64,000 bases of DNA, taken from the NCBI GenBank assembly GCA_015039465.1, contig MU130245.1:119222-183221 (forward strand), written 5' to 3'. The DNA is from Phlegmacium glaucopus (taxonomy: Eukaryota; Basidiomycota; Agaricomycetes; Agaricales; Cortinariaceae). The notes below the pieces were generated by a model. The model ran no database searches. It worked only from the letters and a program-made list of their open reading frames with translations, and was not told the origin of the DNA. Position 1 is the first letter of the stretch. Every line of letters starts with the position of its first letter. Shown in pieces: positions 45,395 to 57,310 of the stretch. The position numbers and the translations under genes are program-made.

Positions 45395-47356
45395 TGTCGC
45401 GCACCAATACTGATTGGTAGTGTGAGAACAAAGCTTAAAAGTTGCCATCATGAAAATAAGCGGACTTTGAATTCACTTACCTATTTTGGAAGCAGCCCTG
45501 AATCGCGTTCCTGGTCAACAAAATCATTCGTTCAACGATAACATCCTCATCGCTCATCATATCCTCAATGTCTTCCACTATGTTGTCTATCATTTACACT
45601 ATCGACATGCTCCTTAACATCTACCATCCGTTTGTCCCTTGGCTAGTGATACAACAAAGCGATCAATCTACTATTCACATTGGTCATCGGCTCGCGTTTG
45701 ATCGTATCTTTGGTCCATCATTTCAAGAACAGCCCATTTATGGACGCATCATCCACATCTCCCATTATGTCAAAGGCTTTGTCATTGTTGTTGTGGCTAT
45801 GGACCCACAAGTCTTCGCTTCAGCTATCTATCTTGCCATACCTCGCTCCTGGATCTCACTCAGTCCCCTATCCTCACTCATCTACCTCTTATCTTATCAT
45901 TCACTGCCAAAACCATCATTCACGCGGTACCTGAAGCCTTCCCACCCTCTTTATGACAATTTAGGAAGTCCAGGAGGATCACGACTAAGCAGGAATTGCA
46001 GATGAATCAGCAGCAGAGGATTATTCTCGCAGTGTGTCAAGTGTTATCAAGGCTGCGCGACATGGGATCATGGGCAAGTAGTGTTTTCTCGGGAACAAGG
46101 CTGCGCCTTTCAAGTGTTGACTCAGGACCTTTCATATTTTTGACATGACCACACGCCTATGGAGTCGATATATTTTTGCTATTGGACTATGTACACTGCC
46201 TTCTTTTCTTTTCTCTCGCACTTTGACACTTTACAGATTTTTTTATTGTTCCTTTTCTTTTCCATTGTTCTTTTCTTCTCGCAGCTGTCCTCTCTTTATC
46301 TTTCTTCCTTTGACAGCGCGTACTTCTTTCTTTTTTATTGTTTTACATAGCCTCATCCTTAGGGTATAAATACTGCTCTTTTGTACCAGGATAGGTAGTT
46401 CAGTTCAATTCATTCTTACCCCCCACTTTCATCATCTCAGTGGAATTCCAGTGAATTCCTTCCTTAAGTTCGCTTTTTCTGTCCCTTACTGTCACTGTCC
46501 CCTACTGTCAATCACTATAGTCTTGCTGAAGACTCTTCCTCTATCATCCTCATCCACATCCTCTACTCCCTTCGCTTTTTCAGCCTTTTACTTGTCACTG
46601 TCCCCTACTGTCAACTGCTGTAGTCTCACCAAAGACTCTCTCATATTCATCCTCATCCACCTCTACTCTTGCTCCCTACCTCTGTGTGATACAAGTCAAG
46701 GTTTAGTGATGGGCAGGGGTTTGAGAAACCCCTGGGGTACAAGGGTAAGGGTAAGGAGGGTCAGGGTCAGGGTACAGATTTTTTGACCCTTGAAAAACCC
46801 TTACCCTTCTGGAGGGGTCAGGGTATTTTTGGGAATTTTTATTTCTCTGATATCAGAGTGATCTAACTGTTGTGTATCTATAAAATTGACTTTAAATCAG
46901 AGAAAAAGCAATCTAAAAAGGCCTCACTGCTTTCACAACAATCAGTAGCTTAAAATACTAGTCAAACCCTCTCTATTTCATTTAAAATCTATTGCTAAAC
47001 ACCTTTAACACCCTGAACATGTTTTAAATAATAGCTACTTTGAAGGCTCCTTTGGATTACAAAGCTTGAGGAAGGATTTGGACCAAACCCTTGCACTAAA
47101 CCCTGCTGGGGTTTCTTACCCTCCAACCCCTCAGAAACCCTTACCCTTACCCTCCAAAAACCCTTACCCTCAGCCAAGGGTAAGGGTTTTTGGAGGGTAA
47201 GGGTAAGGGTCAGCCTAATTCCACCCCAGGGTTACCCTTGACCATCACTATCAAGGTTACACCTTCCCTAAACGAACAACAGGGAGTCTCTTGACCTAAG
47301 GTCTGGTCCACTGCTCTCTGGTTGGTGTTTATATACAACAACAACAATGATTTATA
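45395..47356. mobile_element. LTR-like element B in the Helitron helicase
   Basis: Starts TGTCGCGCACC, ends CAACAATGATTTATA, flanked by CTGT on both sides; joining the flanks restores KSFTCLGKKRV. Near-identical to element A (29586-30942) except for the nested 547-bp MITE and a small rearrangement around 46480-46640. A TATAAATACT box lies near 46365. Confidence 0.65.
46704..47250. mobile_element. hAT-type MITE with GGGTAA repeats
   Basis: 547 bases, ends TAGTGATGG.CA.GGGT inverted, perfect 8-bp duplication TCAAGGTT (46696-46703 and 47251-47258). It is absent from element A, so it inserted last. The arms carry AAGGGTAAGGGTAAGG and the inverse, giving a long G/C-asymmetric foldback. Confidence 0.8.
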
Positions 47357-49216
47357 CTGTTTGGGGAAAAAGCGGGTGCATATCCCTTCACTTTCAGCAA
47401 GTCTTCAGCAGACTCTTTGGAATTCACTGCCTTGTAATAACACAAAAAATATTCCTGGAAAATTATCACTTTGTCATGGGCTGCCTGTCATCATTCATCT
47501 AAATAGTGCAACTGAGTTGTGCATAACAAAGGGTCAGGATGCAACTGTGTATGACTGGCAAACTGTGCAAGGCTCAAGGGGGCAATGTATGCTTGACACC
47601 CTATTTGTCAAACTTGTGAATCCCCCCCAGTCTGTGCAACTGGAAGACCTGCCCTTGAATGTTGTGCCATTGACAAGAACAATTACCAATACCCAATGTC
47701 TTCTTCCCAGTGATGAAACCATCAATATTTCCAGGAGTCAAGTAGAAGTACTCCCAAACTTTTCTATGACTGATTATACATCACAAGGTAAAACAAGACT
47801 TTTCAATGTTGTTGATCTCTCAGATGCAAGGAGCCATCAGTCTTATTACACAGCCCTGTCCAGGAGTGCATCAGCAGCAGGCACAATGATATTGCAGGGG
47901 TTTGACACTCATAAAATTACTGGTGGGGCTTCAGGTGCACTACAACAAGAGTTTAGGGAGCTTGAAATGCTAGATGATATAACAACCCTTTATTACAATG
48001 GAAAGTTGCCAAGTTCTGTAGCAGGTGATCGTAGAAATGATCTCATATCATCCTTTCGACTGCTTAAAGGAGATCAGTATATACCTTCAAAGGTCCATAA
48101 AGCAATACGCTGGAAAGATAATGATCCATTTCACTTGTCAAATGGTATTGAAATCAATTGGAAAATTATAGATGCTTCCAAGTCAGCCCGTGCTGTATGC
48201 CCTAAGACCACAGGAGAATCTATATTTGTACCTGCAAGAGGTACAAAGATTGATATACCTGAACTAGTGAGGAAACGGAAATTTAGTAGTTCAGACAATG
48301 TTGAAGTGTATGAGACAGCAGCAAAAAAAATTAACACTGGAGAGAGTCAGACCATTGAAGTTCAGCCTGTGGATCCTTGTCCACGAGGGTCACAGTGGAG
48401 CAATAATAGCTGTGCATATGATGTTGTGATATCCATCCTGTATAACATCTGGCTAGACAACTCAAGGTTGAGATCTGTTCAATTTAGAGCCATTAATGAT
48501 GAACATTTAGGGCAGATTGCAAACAGCTTCTCACAGACTCGGCCACAAGGCACTGCATACAGTCTTGAGAATGTGCATGACTTTGTCCGCCGCTATTTAC
48601 AGAGGGTTGATCCTATAAGTTTTGCATGGGGTCATTTCACAAGCATCCAAAGTATACTTGATCACTTCTTAGCTGCAAGTTTCCCTATCACATCATCATC
48701 AATGCACTGTCCAAATAACCATCCACTGAATGTGGATGAAAGACTTGCCTCAAGTTGTCAAATTGCCCTCTTGCGCCAATGTCCAACCATACAGACATTT
48801 ATTGACAACCAATCCATTGAGTGTGCATCACACTGCCAAACTTGTCAATCTCACCTTGTAAGGAGTCATGTTTTTGCACATGCACCCCCAATCATTGCTT
48901 TTGATATGTCACAACACAGAACATTGTTGCTAGAATCTTTGGTTTTAACTACAGTTGATGGTCAACAGACAACTTACAAACTTAGGGGGGTAGTGTATCA
49001 TTCACATGATCACTTCACTTCCTGCTTCATTACTGAAACAGGTTCTGTGTGGTATCATGATGGGTTGTCCACAGGCCAGACAATGGAGTATGAAGGCAAT
49101 GTCAACATGACTAATTTTGAACATGTCGATCCCGTGTCGCAACTTGTGCTGTTTATGTAATCCCCTCTGCGGAGAACTCGGATCTGCCGTGCTGAAAGCA
49201 ACGGCCCGCTCAAACC

Positions 49217-50496
49217 AGTACTTTCTGTCTGAATAGATGCCATAAACATTATACCATAGTAATCAAAAATGGAATCATTAAGTCCTTGGAGCTGGTCCTT
49301 GATCTTTCTGTCGTTGGTCACTGCTCCTGCTCACTGGGCACTGTTCAACAATATCCTCTGGCAATTTGGCCACCACAACCAACAGCCTCATTCACGACTC
49401 AGATTGATCATAGCTTCTGCATAAATCGTATTATTGTTACTAGGCGCGACCATGGACAAATTTCTGGGTAGACCGAAAAGAGAAGCCGGGCCTTGTGGCG
49501 GATGAAGGTGACGAGGGCTGCAAAGAAGGACGTGGCTGCCTGTGACAGGTCTGAGGGTATGTACTTAACCTAATATCTCCTCATCAACATAAACTTACCG
49601 CTCTCTGTTCATCTCGCTGCTGAATCACGCTCAGACCCCATTCTTACTTATCCCTTCCACTCACACCCACAAGACAATGGTGCGCTACATAGACGCAGAA
49701 AGATTGGACACAAAAGGTCAGGTCAAATTCATATTAACGCACATACAGTAACTTCCTATGTTTATTCGTAGACCCACCGCTTATATGATGGCATATTTTT
49801 ACACCTAGTATGGCCTTAGTATACTTCATACTCAAATTTCATCTTCAAAAACTCATTTCATTGTCTTCAGCATCTTCTCTCCCATCCACTTTCTTTTTTT
49901 TACGCTCCCTTATCCTATACCGAGTCGTAAAAGGCCCTCAAAAGATGTTAGAGCGTAGGGAAAGGTCAGTCCAACTCATCGATAACAATCTTATCTCCGC
50001 GAAATCACCCTGCGCAGATGGATCTTTGAGCCCACCCAGTTCTCTGGCTTCCTGGATAATCTGAAATCAGTCTTCCCTGGAAAATTAACGGACTTATTTT
50101 TTCAACCTCATTCACCCCTCAGATTAATCATAGGTTTATTCAGGCCTGGAACTTATTACAGGTGCGACCTTGGACAACTCGTTGGATAAACCGAAAAGAC
50201 AGAGGAAAGCCAGGTCTTATGGTGGATGGAGGTGACGAGGTCTGCGAAGAATAAGAGCGTAGCTAGAGACCAAGGTCTAACGGTACTTGACCTAATATCT
50301 CCTCGTCAACACAAACTCACCGCCCTCTATCATCTCACAGCTGAAAACCACCCTCTCCCATACAAACCAGATGGTACAAGTACTATATGCCAGCTAAACT
50401 TGCTTATCATACTCAGACCATTCTTCACCTCATACCTACAAGACGGATTATGCGCTACATATACCCAGAAAGATCGAACACGTAAGGTTAGTTCAA
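49217..50496 (+). repeat. 1280-bp direct duplication, right copy
   Basis: Matches 19125-20404. To its right the sequence continues as normal family flank (AGCGCACATTACC), as in the other units, so this copy is the native junction on that side. Confidence 0.85.
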
Positions 50497-51399
50497 GCGC
50501 ACATTACCCTGTATACAGCAACTTACTGTGTTAATAATAGACCCACGGCTTGTGTGATTTTGGACAGCCATATGAGCTTAGCAGATATCTCCTTTAGATA
50601 TCTTCATTGAATATTCAATTCATTTTCTGCAGCATATTCTCTTCCATTCACTTTATTATTTTTACGCTCCCCTATCAGATAGCAAGTCGTCAAAGGCCTT
50701 CAAAATGGATAACAACCTTATCTTGCCGTCTGCAGCATCTATTCAGCATCGTTCATCTTCCTATAATGATGGGATCGAGATGGTGGTGTTAATAATCAGA
50801 AAAGCGATATTTCAAACCTACCGTAGATCCGACGTGGTTCGAATCCACTGGATGGAAGTGAGCTGATGTCGAAAAGAAAAGAAACGAGCCAATGCCAGTC
50901 GTGTCGTTATCTGTGCTACTATATCAATAACAGGATCAGGCCTCTTTCATCGCATCATAAGGTTCATCAAGTACGGCATGGGCGTCACTCCTCCAACAGC
51001 ATCAACGAACAATTTAGGTTCTCGTTGAATCTGTGATCCGAGTTGTAACCGGGCGTTCGAATCTAACAGAGGTGATTCTACTTCAAACATTGGAAGTCAG
51101 TAGCTCACTTGCCGTCAGAGTAGCTGATAATCACTATAATTATCTTTTTCGTGACAGATTTCAATGATAGAAGCTAGTCCGAGGCCACGCTTACCTTGGA
51201 AAACTCGGTTACCCAAAATAAGGCAGGTTGCACCACCATTTCCTGCCTCAAACTAGTTAGCATGTATATATGGCGATGCGGTACACATTCCTACCTGTTC
51301 AAAAATCGGATTATGACTATGAAAGCGACAGTTTGTTAAGATCTTCACGAAGCTCAATTTTTATATCAGTCACCGTATTTGATATTGATGCTAGACTCT
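50497..51399. repeat. 5' flank block of membrane gene copy 3
   Basis: No gene. It contains a VVKG-segment remnant (50680), the TTCATCAAGTACGG block (about 50960), and the ATGATAGAAGCTAGTCC stretch before the TATA box. Confidence 0.5.
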
Positions 51400-51407
51400 T
51401 ATATAAA
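51400..51407 (+). promoter_or_regulatory. TATA box of membrane gene copy 3
   Basis: TATATAAA then GCAAGG, 46 bases before the ATG at 51453. Confidence 0.5.
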
Positions 51408-51452
51408 GCAAGGGTCAGAGATGTAATAGGCCATTACAACAGACACAAAGTC

Positions 51453-52694
51453 ATGAAGCTAATTACTGCAGAGTTTAACTTCATTGGATTATGTCTCAAT
51501 GGCTTTCTCTACGGTAAGATATATTTTTTCTACAACTTTCACGGCCCTTGCTAAAGAAGTATAATATTAACCTCTCCCAGGACTGTATTCTGGCATATTC
51601 TTAATCTATTTACAAGACCACTGGGCATCGAAGAAAGACCCCGCCAAGACGAAAAAATTCATTTTCTATGCTCTGTCTGCCCTATATGTTCTATCTGTCA
51701 TTAACGTTGTGCTTAATATAACAGAGTCCATATCTGCAGTTAGTAACAATTCCATCAATAACAATAACCCATCCTTTTTTACTAATGCTTTCTGTTTTTC
51801 AGAATCCAACGGCATTACTCCACTTACTTATCGTTCAAGGCACAGTATCTGGTTGCTGCGATTTCATAGCCCAATGTATCCTAGTATGTATAAACTACTA
51901 CGCCTACCATTTATTTTATTCATGCAAATCTCAAAGATCTACCGTTGCTGGATTGTGTGGGGTTGCAACATCCGCGTCGTGATTCTTCCTTCAATCTCTT
52001 CATTTGTATTCTTAGGTCAGTCAACCTATCTTATTTGACTGGCTACCTTTAATCCATTGCCTCTAGCTATGTGGGTAGCGGGCAACGGCTCGCAATACAT
52101 GTTCTCAGGCCAACTTGCGGTACCTGGCTGGGGGACTTGGCTAGTTGTGGGAAGTCTCGCCATATCCATGACTGTGAATGCTCTGGTGACAGGCTTGATC
52201 ATCTTCAAGATCTTCAATGTATACTGTGAAGTCAAACCCACCTCGGATGACCAAACTTTGGGCGTCACTGGGGGGAGCAAGATTCGGACTGTCATATTCG
52301 TGCTAATTGAATCTGGCATGATATTGTTTTCCATCCAATTGGCTCGCCTCGTGGTTACCATTGTGACGACGGACACTGCCCTTAAAGCTTATGATATCAT
52401 CGCTTATATCCACCAAATGCTCAATGTGATTACAACATCAGTCATTTCTACTTCTTATTTTACTGATAACATGAGTCTGTCTAGGGCATAACACCCACAA
52501 TCATCTTGGTGCGGGTCTCCATGGGATTGTCGTTCCACGACCAGGAGTCCATGATAGAATCCAGCGTCGGGAGTTTGCGTTTTGCGACTAACAATCCAAA
52601 TCCAGTTCCGGAAACGGGAGATGTCGATTTTGTGAATAGAGACGATGATATTGGTATTCGAATAAGTGACGATATCCAGATGGTAGATAGATGA
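51453..52694 (+). CDS. Seven-helix membrane protein, copy 3 (intact)
   Basis: Exons 51453-51513, 51581-51738, 51803-51883, 51937-52015, 52067-52425 and 52485-52694 sum to 948 bases (315 aa), all in frame, with exon lengths identical to copy 1 except one extra codon in exon 5. Marks: MKLITAEFNFIGLCLNGF, GCCDFIAQCIL, IYRCWIVWGCNIRVV, TGLIIFKIFNVYCEVK and the tail ISDDIQMVDR. Seven hydrophobic segments as in copy 1. Its nearest relative here is copy 1, and both are followed by an antisense kinase pseudogene. Function unknown. Confidence 0.8.
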
Positions 52695-52836
52695 TCACAT
52701 AGAACATCTAGAACTAGATCTTGTTGATATGCAATATGGCGTAAAACTGTGGTCAAGCGTGGGAAAGACTTAGCAGCAGATCCTACCTCTAGCAAATTGT
52801 CCACCGCCACAACATATTTGTTCAACCTCATTCACG
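52695..52836. other. 3' flank of copy 3
   Basis: No gene; matches the flank of copies 1 and 2 up to the assembly gap. Confidence 0.5.
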
Positions 52837-53252
52837 NNNNNNNNNNNNNNNNNNNNNNNNNNNNNNNNNNNNNNNNNNNNNNNNNNNNNNNNNNNNNNNN
52901 NNNNNNNNNNNNNNNNNNNNNNNNNNNNNNNNNNNNNNNNNNNNNNNNNNNNNNNNNNNNNNNNNNNNNNNNNNNNNNNNNNNNNNNNNNNNNNNNNNNN
53001 NNNNNNNNNNNNNNNNNNNNNNNNNNNNNNNNNNNNNNNNNNNNNNNNNNNNNNNNNNNNNNNNNNNNNNNNNNNNNNNNNNNNNNNNNNNNNNNNNNNN
53101 NNNNNNNNNNNNNNNNNNNNNNNNNNNNNNNNNNNNNNNNNNNNNNNNNNNNNNNNNNNNNNNNNNNNNNNNNNNNNNNNNNNNNNNNNNNNNNNNNNNN
53201 NNNNNNNNNNNNNNNNNNNNNNNNNNNNNNNNNNNNNNNNNNNNNNNNNNNN
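52837..53252. other. Assembly gap
   Basis: 416 N. Any protein frame drawn across it is meaningless. Confidence 0.99.
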
Positions 53253-55599
53253 TTCGTTTTTCAGTTCGAATCATAGAGTAGCCGTTGAGGTCATTGCAGC
53301 AGATGACAAAGGAAAACAAGTAGGAGACGATGTGGGCAGGACAGACCAATTGCCCGCTGAGCACACATCGACAAAACTAACTCATTGTTTTCCCACATGA
53401 CTTGTGGGTGGATCAAGGCCGATGTCAATGGTAAGTAACCAATCCTTTGTTTCGCTTGAACTTGTCATCTCGATTCAATCTTAGTCATTTGCCTTTCATT
53501 TCGAACGGACGCCATATTATACGCTGCCTGACAATGAAACAATATCAAAGTTGTCGAAGCGGTCATTGCCCATGATCTCGATTCTCAGTCCTACCATCAA
53601 ATGTCCGCCGCTAGTCACCATCCAACAATGCCCGTTTAATTTAGCTGTGACCAACAACCAACATACTTTCCGAACCCGAACATGCAACACTGTCAAATCT
53701 CCTTAATACTCTGCCCACCGCTCAAGTAGTATTGCTGGTTGATGGCGCATACATTCAATGGTACTGCTGGATGTGTTGTGTTATGGCCCTATGAAAGTAC
53801 GGGGAAGGTGAAAAGATAGTTCAAGTCACTCCAACCGTAATAAACCCTTTATCCATTCACTATCGATATCATCCCGCACTGCCAGGCCACCTTCCTCCCC
53901 TGACATAACAAGCAATCCAATCACTTACCAAAAAACGCGACAAATGACCTTTAAATTCATCATCGCGACTGGGCTTGATTCCATAGCTTCTAAAATTATC
54001 TTGCCCCGGGGTTCATTAGAGGCGCGACCCTTTGGACAGACGGTGGTATTAAACCCATCGGTCTAGAAGAAACACTTCAAGATCAACAACCAGCGTACAT
54101 GTATACCGGTTTTCACGTCTCTAAGACTACGTACCCGCTAACCCCGCTAACTTATCTTTCGTACTGCCGATCATGATTAGCCGTGTCCCCCATGCGTTTA
54201 CAAGTCGGGAACTCAGTCGACGTGTCACAAGAACAGTACGGAAATGTCTATTTTACATCTTTCGACTGAACTCACCTCTCAACCACGAACGAAAGGTAAG
54301 TAACCACATTCACATTCTTCAAAGCAACATTTTTACCCATCTGTTCGTCTTGATTCTCCAGTTCTACCTAAATTGAGATCCCTAAAACATTTTCTGGAGG
54401 GCTTGATCGAGAAAGAGAAGATGGCGCTTAATTCATCATGGTGAGTACTCACTGTGGATATCGGTGCTTTGATTATCAGTAAGCTTAGTTGTAAATAATA
54501 TCGTGAACATACTTCAAGCTATATATAATCGATGATTTCGACAAGGGAAAGTAGTCCATTCTAAAAGTCGGGACTCGATGCCTTATCAAATCGAGAGCAC
54601 CATTTTCGATGGGTAGTCGGAACGGCTGACGAAGGAAAACAAGAGGATGAAGGCAGATGAGGTGAAATGCTCGCGTCTTCATACATCTAGATGCCTTATA
54701 TGGATGTTCTGAAACGGGGGTATCGCATTCGCCAATGGAAGAAGTGTATCCATGTTCCTAATATCTCGTTGAGCTGTGATCGGAAAGTCGAAGATGTTCA
54801 AGCATAGGGAAAGGCCCGTCAAAGCAACAATCAATAATAATCTTATCTCGTCATCTGAAGCGTACATTCAGCATTGTTCATCCTTCCCATGTTGATGGAG
54901 TCGAGATGGTAGTGTTAATCAGGTGTTGACCATCAGAAAAGTGATATTTCAACCCTACCGTAGATTCGATATTATTCGAATCCATTGAATAGAGGTGAGC
55001 TGATGCGAAAAGAGATGAAAACGAGTTAATAACTTACCTTTGGTCTACTAGAAACAACCGTACTGTATCAATCACACGATGGCGACGCAGCAAGAAGGAT
55101 GCAAGGTTCCCTTTGGAGAAATTTACGAACATTGACTGTTGACTCGAGAGTGAGAACTGTCGAACCATCTGCAATGTTTGAATTCGGTGACCGTTGCGTA
55201 CTTCCTGCATCTTCTTCTGGCCAGTGAGGAAGGGAGGAAGAAATAATTCCCACTGGCACTAGGTTGCTCCAACGTAGGGTTTAAACGAAGGAGCAGAGAG
55301 TGGGGGAGACAACGATCGTGTGATAATATACCTCCTCATACTTATCCCAGATCATCTCTTGCAGACTTCTCAACAGTAATGTATATTTAATTATCCATTA
55401 TTATAATCTTCAGTTCGGATTGGGATGAGACTAGTGCTTCACAGCCAACCTATCGAGGACTGGGTAGTATCCTTGTCTAGAAGTCGAATCCGGATCTCGT
55501 GCCGCCAGCGCTGTACAGGGCGTATATATATTAAATCGGCTATGGTTCGCCCTTGTAGCATCAACTAAAACATAATGTAAATCAGCCTTTTAACAACAA
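53253..55599. other. No complete gene; flank fragments
   Basis: 53253-54700 shows no coding pattern I trust; short frames at 54173 and 54485 lack splice or family support. 54780-55050 is a degraded copy of the family flank (kinship with 17020-17270). 55270-55400 matches 5830-5960, marking the start of the second kinase-pseudogene unit. Confidence 0.4.
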
Positions 55600-57310
55600 A
55601 CGAAGAAGACATACGTTGTTAGCCATCACGTTGACATTTATCCGTCAGATCCTTCCACGTCCCACCAACATTCATGGCCCTGGCTTGACCACCCAACCGA
55701 CCTTCCGTCCTTACCTTCTCTAGCCACACGAGTGACTTCATCAGCGAAGACACTCAAAACTCTGTTATTCCAAGATCTCTCCACTGACATCGTCTTCATC
55801 AAATCGCCACCAGCAGCGGCTTTAGTCACTTCTGCGATTGAACGTACTTGATTGGTCAAAGTCATGGCCATGAGTTTGACGTTATCAGGAAGGACCTGGA
55901 AAAAATCAACCGCTCAAGACCAGGTTACTGAATAGACTCATGGAATAGGTACTATACCATCTTGACCTCTCAATATACCTGCGTCCCGACTTCCAAAGCT
56001 ACGCTCGTCACTTCAAACACAAATGCTGACAACTGGTCCACCATGGAATTGACGCTTCCTACAAAGCTTGATAGTTGGAATAGTCCATAATCTAGTCGAC
56101 AAGAAAAATACCTTTCAACGTTGACATTTCACCCCTCGACGGATATCTCGATCTTCAGGGTCAAATCACCCCTAGCGACGGCGGTCGTGACAACTGCAAT
56201 TGACCGTACTCGATCTTTAAGAGAGGAAGACATTCGATTGACCCTATCGAAAGCAAGGCTTTCATCAAGAGCGTCATGCAAAACAGAAACACATACGTTC
56301 CGAACCAAATTCAACCGCACTCCTTCCATGTCTGGTACATGTGCTTGACCTCCTGGTTTGCCTTGATTTCCGACTTCTAAAGTGACTCAAGTGACCTTCC
56401 ACCACCAGCGCTCGTAATCTGAGAAAACAATCAGTATGCGTCCATAGGACATATGACCGGAGCGAACCTAACCACCATTCCATTGATAGTATTCTTGAGA
56501 TCTAGGATTTCATCGCGAGCATCCACTTAAATTTGTTTGTTGAGATCTCACAGTGCGACTCCCTTGGTCGCTTTCGCTATAGATAGTACAATAAAAATGT
56601 TAGTGGAGTATAAGTGTATAACAAGCACGTTGCGAACCTTGAGATGTTAAATTTGTTGCCAATTTACTGACTACTGCTATCAATTCTCGCCATGTGCCTT
56701 CGACGTCGAGAACAAGAACTTGTCTTTCGCTTGATCAATCGATACGTACCCTTCAGTTCCGACTTCTTGAAATACACGAGTGACTTCCTTTGCGAATTAT
56801 CCTAATCTGTCCATCTATAAATGGTTTAGGACATGGATAAATGAAAGCAATAATGAATATACCATGGTATTGATGACGCCCTTGAGTTGAACCATGACCA
56901 CACGGTCCACACCCTGAACGGGGACCATAATCTTTTGACTAGGATCGCCTGGTGCAATATAATTTCAGACGCGAGCTACATCCTGAACGTGAGCCTTCAG
57001 TAGTTTAAGTTCGAATCTGGACTGATATCAGAGACCGGGGAGGATGAGGGGGTCAGCGACTGATCCTTCCACAGGTGGGACGGGGTTTTGGGTGAGCTGA
57101 ACTGTGACCAGGACCGTTGGCTATGGGAGTATGATTGGCGGCAGTGTGAGCCTGATAAGATTTCATATTTCCGTAAGCGCGAGAGAATATATTGGAGGGA
57201 AGGATCAATGGACGATTGCAGACCATTGAGGGAAATTGTCATGTGATCGTCTGAATCATTGACTTGGTCCTCGATCTCACTTAGACCGGTCACAAGCCTA
57301 GATCCCACTA
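55600..57310 (-). pseudogene. Class III histidine kinase HAMP array, decayed, copy 2
   Basis: Read from 57310 down: a start-like MGSRLVTGLSEIEDQ, DDHMTISLNGLQSSIDPSLQ, YILSRLRKYE, then ISPDSNLN (about 57010), HAMP fragments EGVRLNLVRNV (56320), SSSLKDRVRSIAVVTTAVAR and GDLTLKIEISV (56140-56220), and [20 protein letters not shown] with [12 protein letters not shown] (55740-55865). Same organisation as copy 1 but without the DUF6589-RecQ insertion, so it shows the empty site. Stops and frameshifts throughout; kinase, ATPase and receiver domains are absent. Confidence 0.75.

Larger units (their letters stand above)
35951..49160 (+). pseudogene. Helitron Rep-PIF1 helicase with cysteine-protease-like tail, interrupted
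   Basis: One long coding series in order. The N-terminal part (35951-36586) leads into a DUF6570-like Cys region (CDKICDNCHRSI, about 36655) and the Rep domain with SIGCSAHAESIYQNPGLYPQ-type motif. The intact HUH site LTLHIHLMLW is at 38065-38073, and two tyrosines four residues apart are at 38167 and 38182. The PIF1 helicase has GGMGGTGKS (about 44548), FMDEVSML (44790), FAGDFAQLPP (44900) and YTALSRSASAAG (about 47845). The tail (48370-49150) has NNSCAYDVVISIL and HFTSCFI...VWYHDG, like Cys and His boxes of ubiquitin-specific proteases. Defects: TGA near 36585, frameshift near 37425, TGA 37936, TGA 43415 and TGA 44111. Helitrons move by HUH nicking and rolling-circle replication; this copy is dead. 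A hAT (38203-42515) and an LTR-like element (45395-47356) interrupt it. Confidence 0.8.
20405..49216. mobile_element. 28.8-kb block of nested transposons
   Basis: Everything between the two 1280-bp duplicates is foreign to the membrane-gene units: Plavaka and Helitron remnants, MITE, two unknown genes, tandem repeats, a second Helitron, hAT, LTRs. The left edge (AACATCAGCAAATTC) and right edge (GCCCGCTCAAACC) have no obvious inverted repeats. The last 56 bases (49161-49216) hold no feature. Confidence 0.6.

Noticed and set aside
19125..50496. The 1280-bp duplicates as LTRs of a giant retroelement
   Set aside because: They do not start TG or end CA, and consist of host family flank also found in other units.
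52749..53364. Long frames crossing 52837-53252
   Set aside because: They run through the N gap and have no content.
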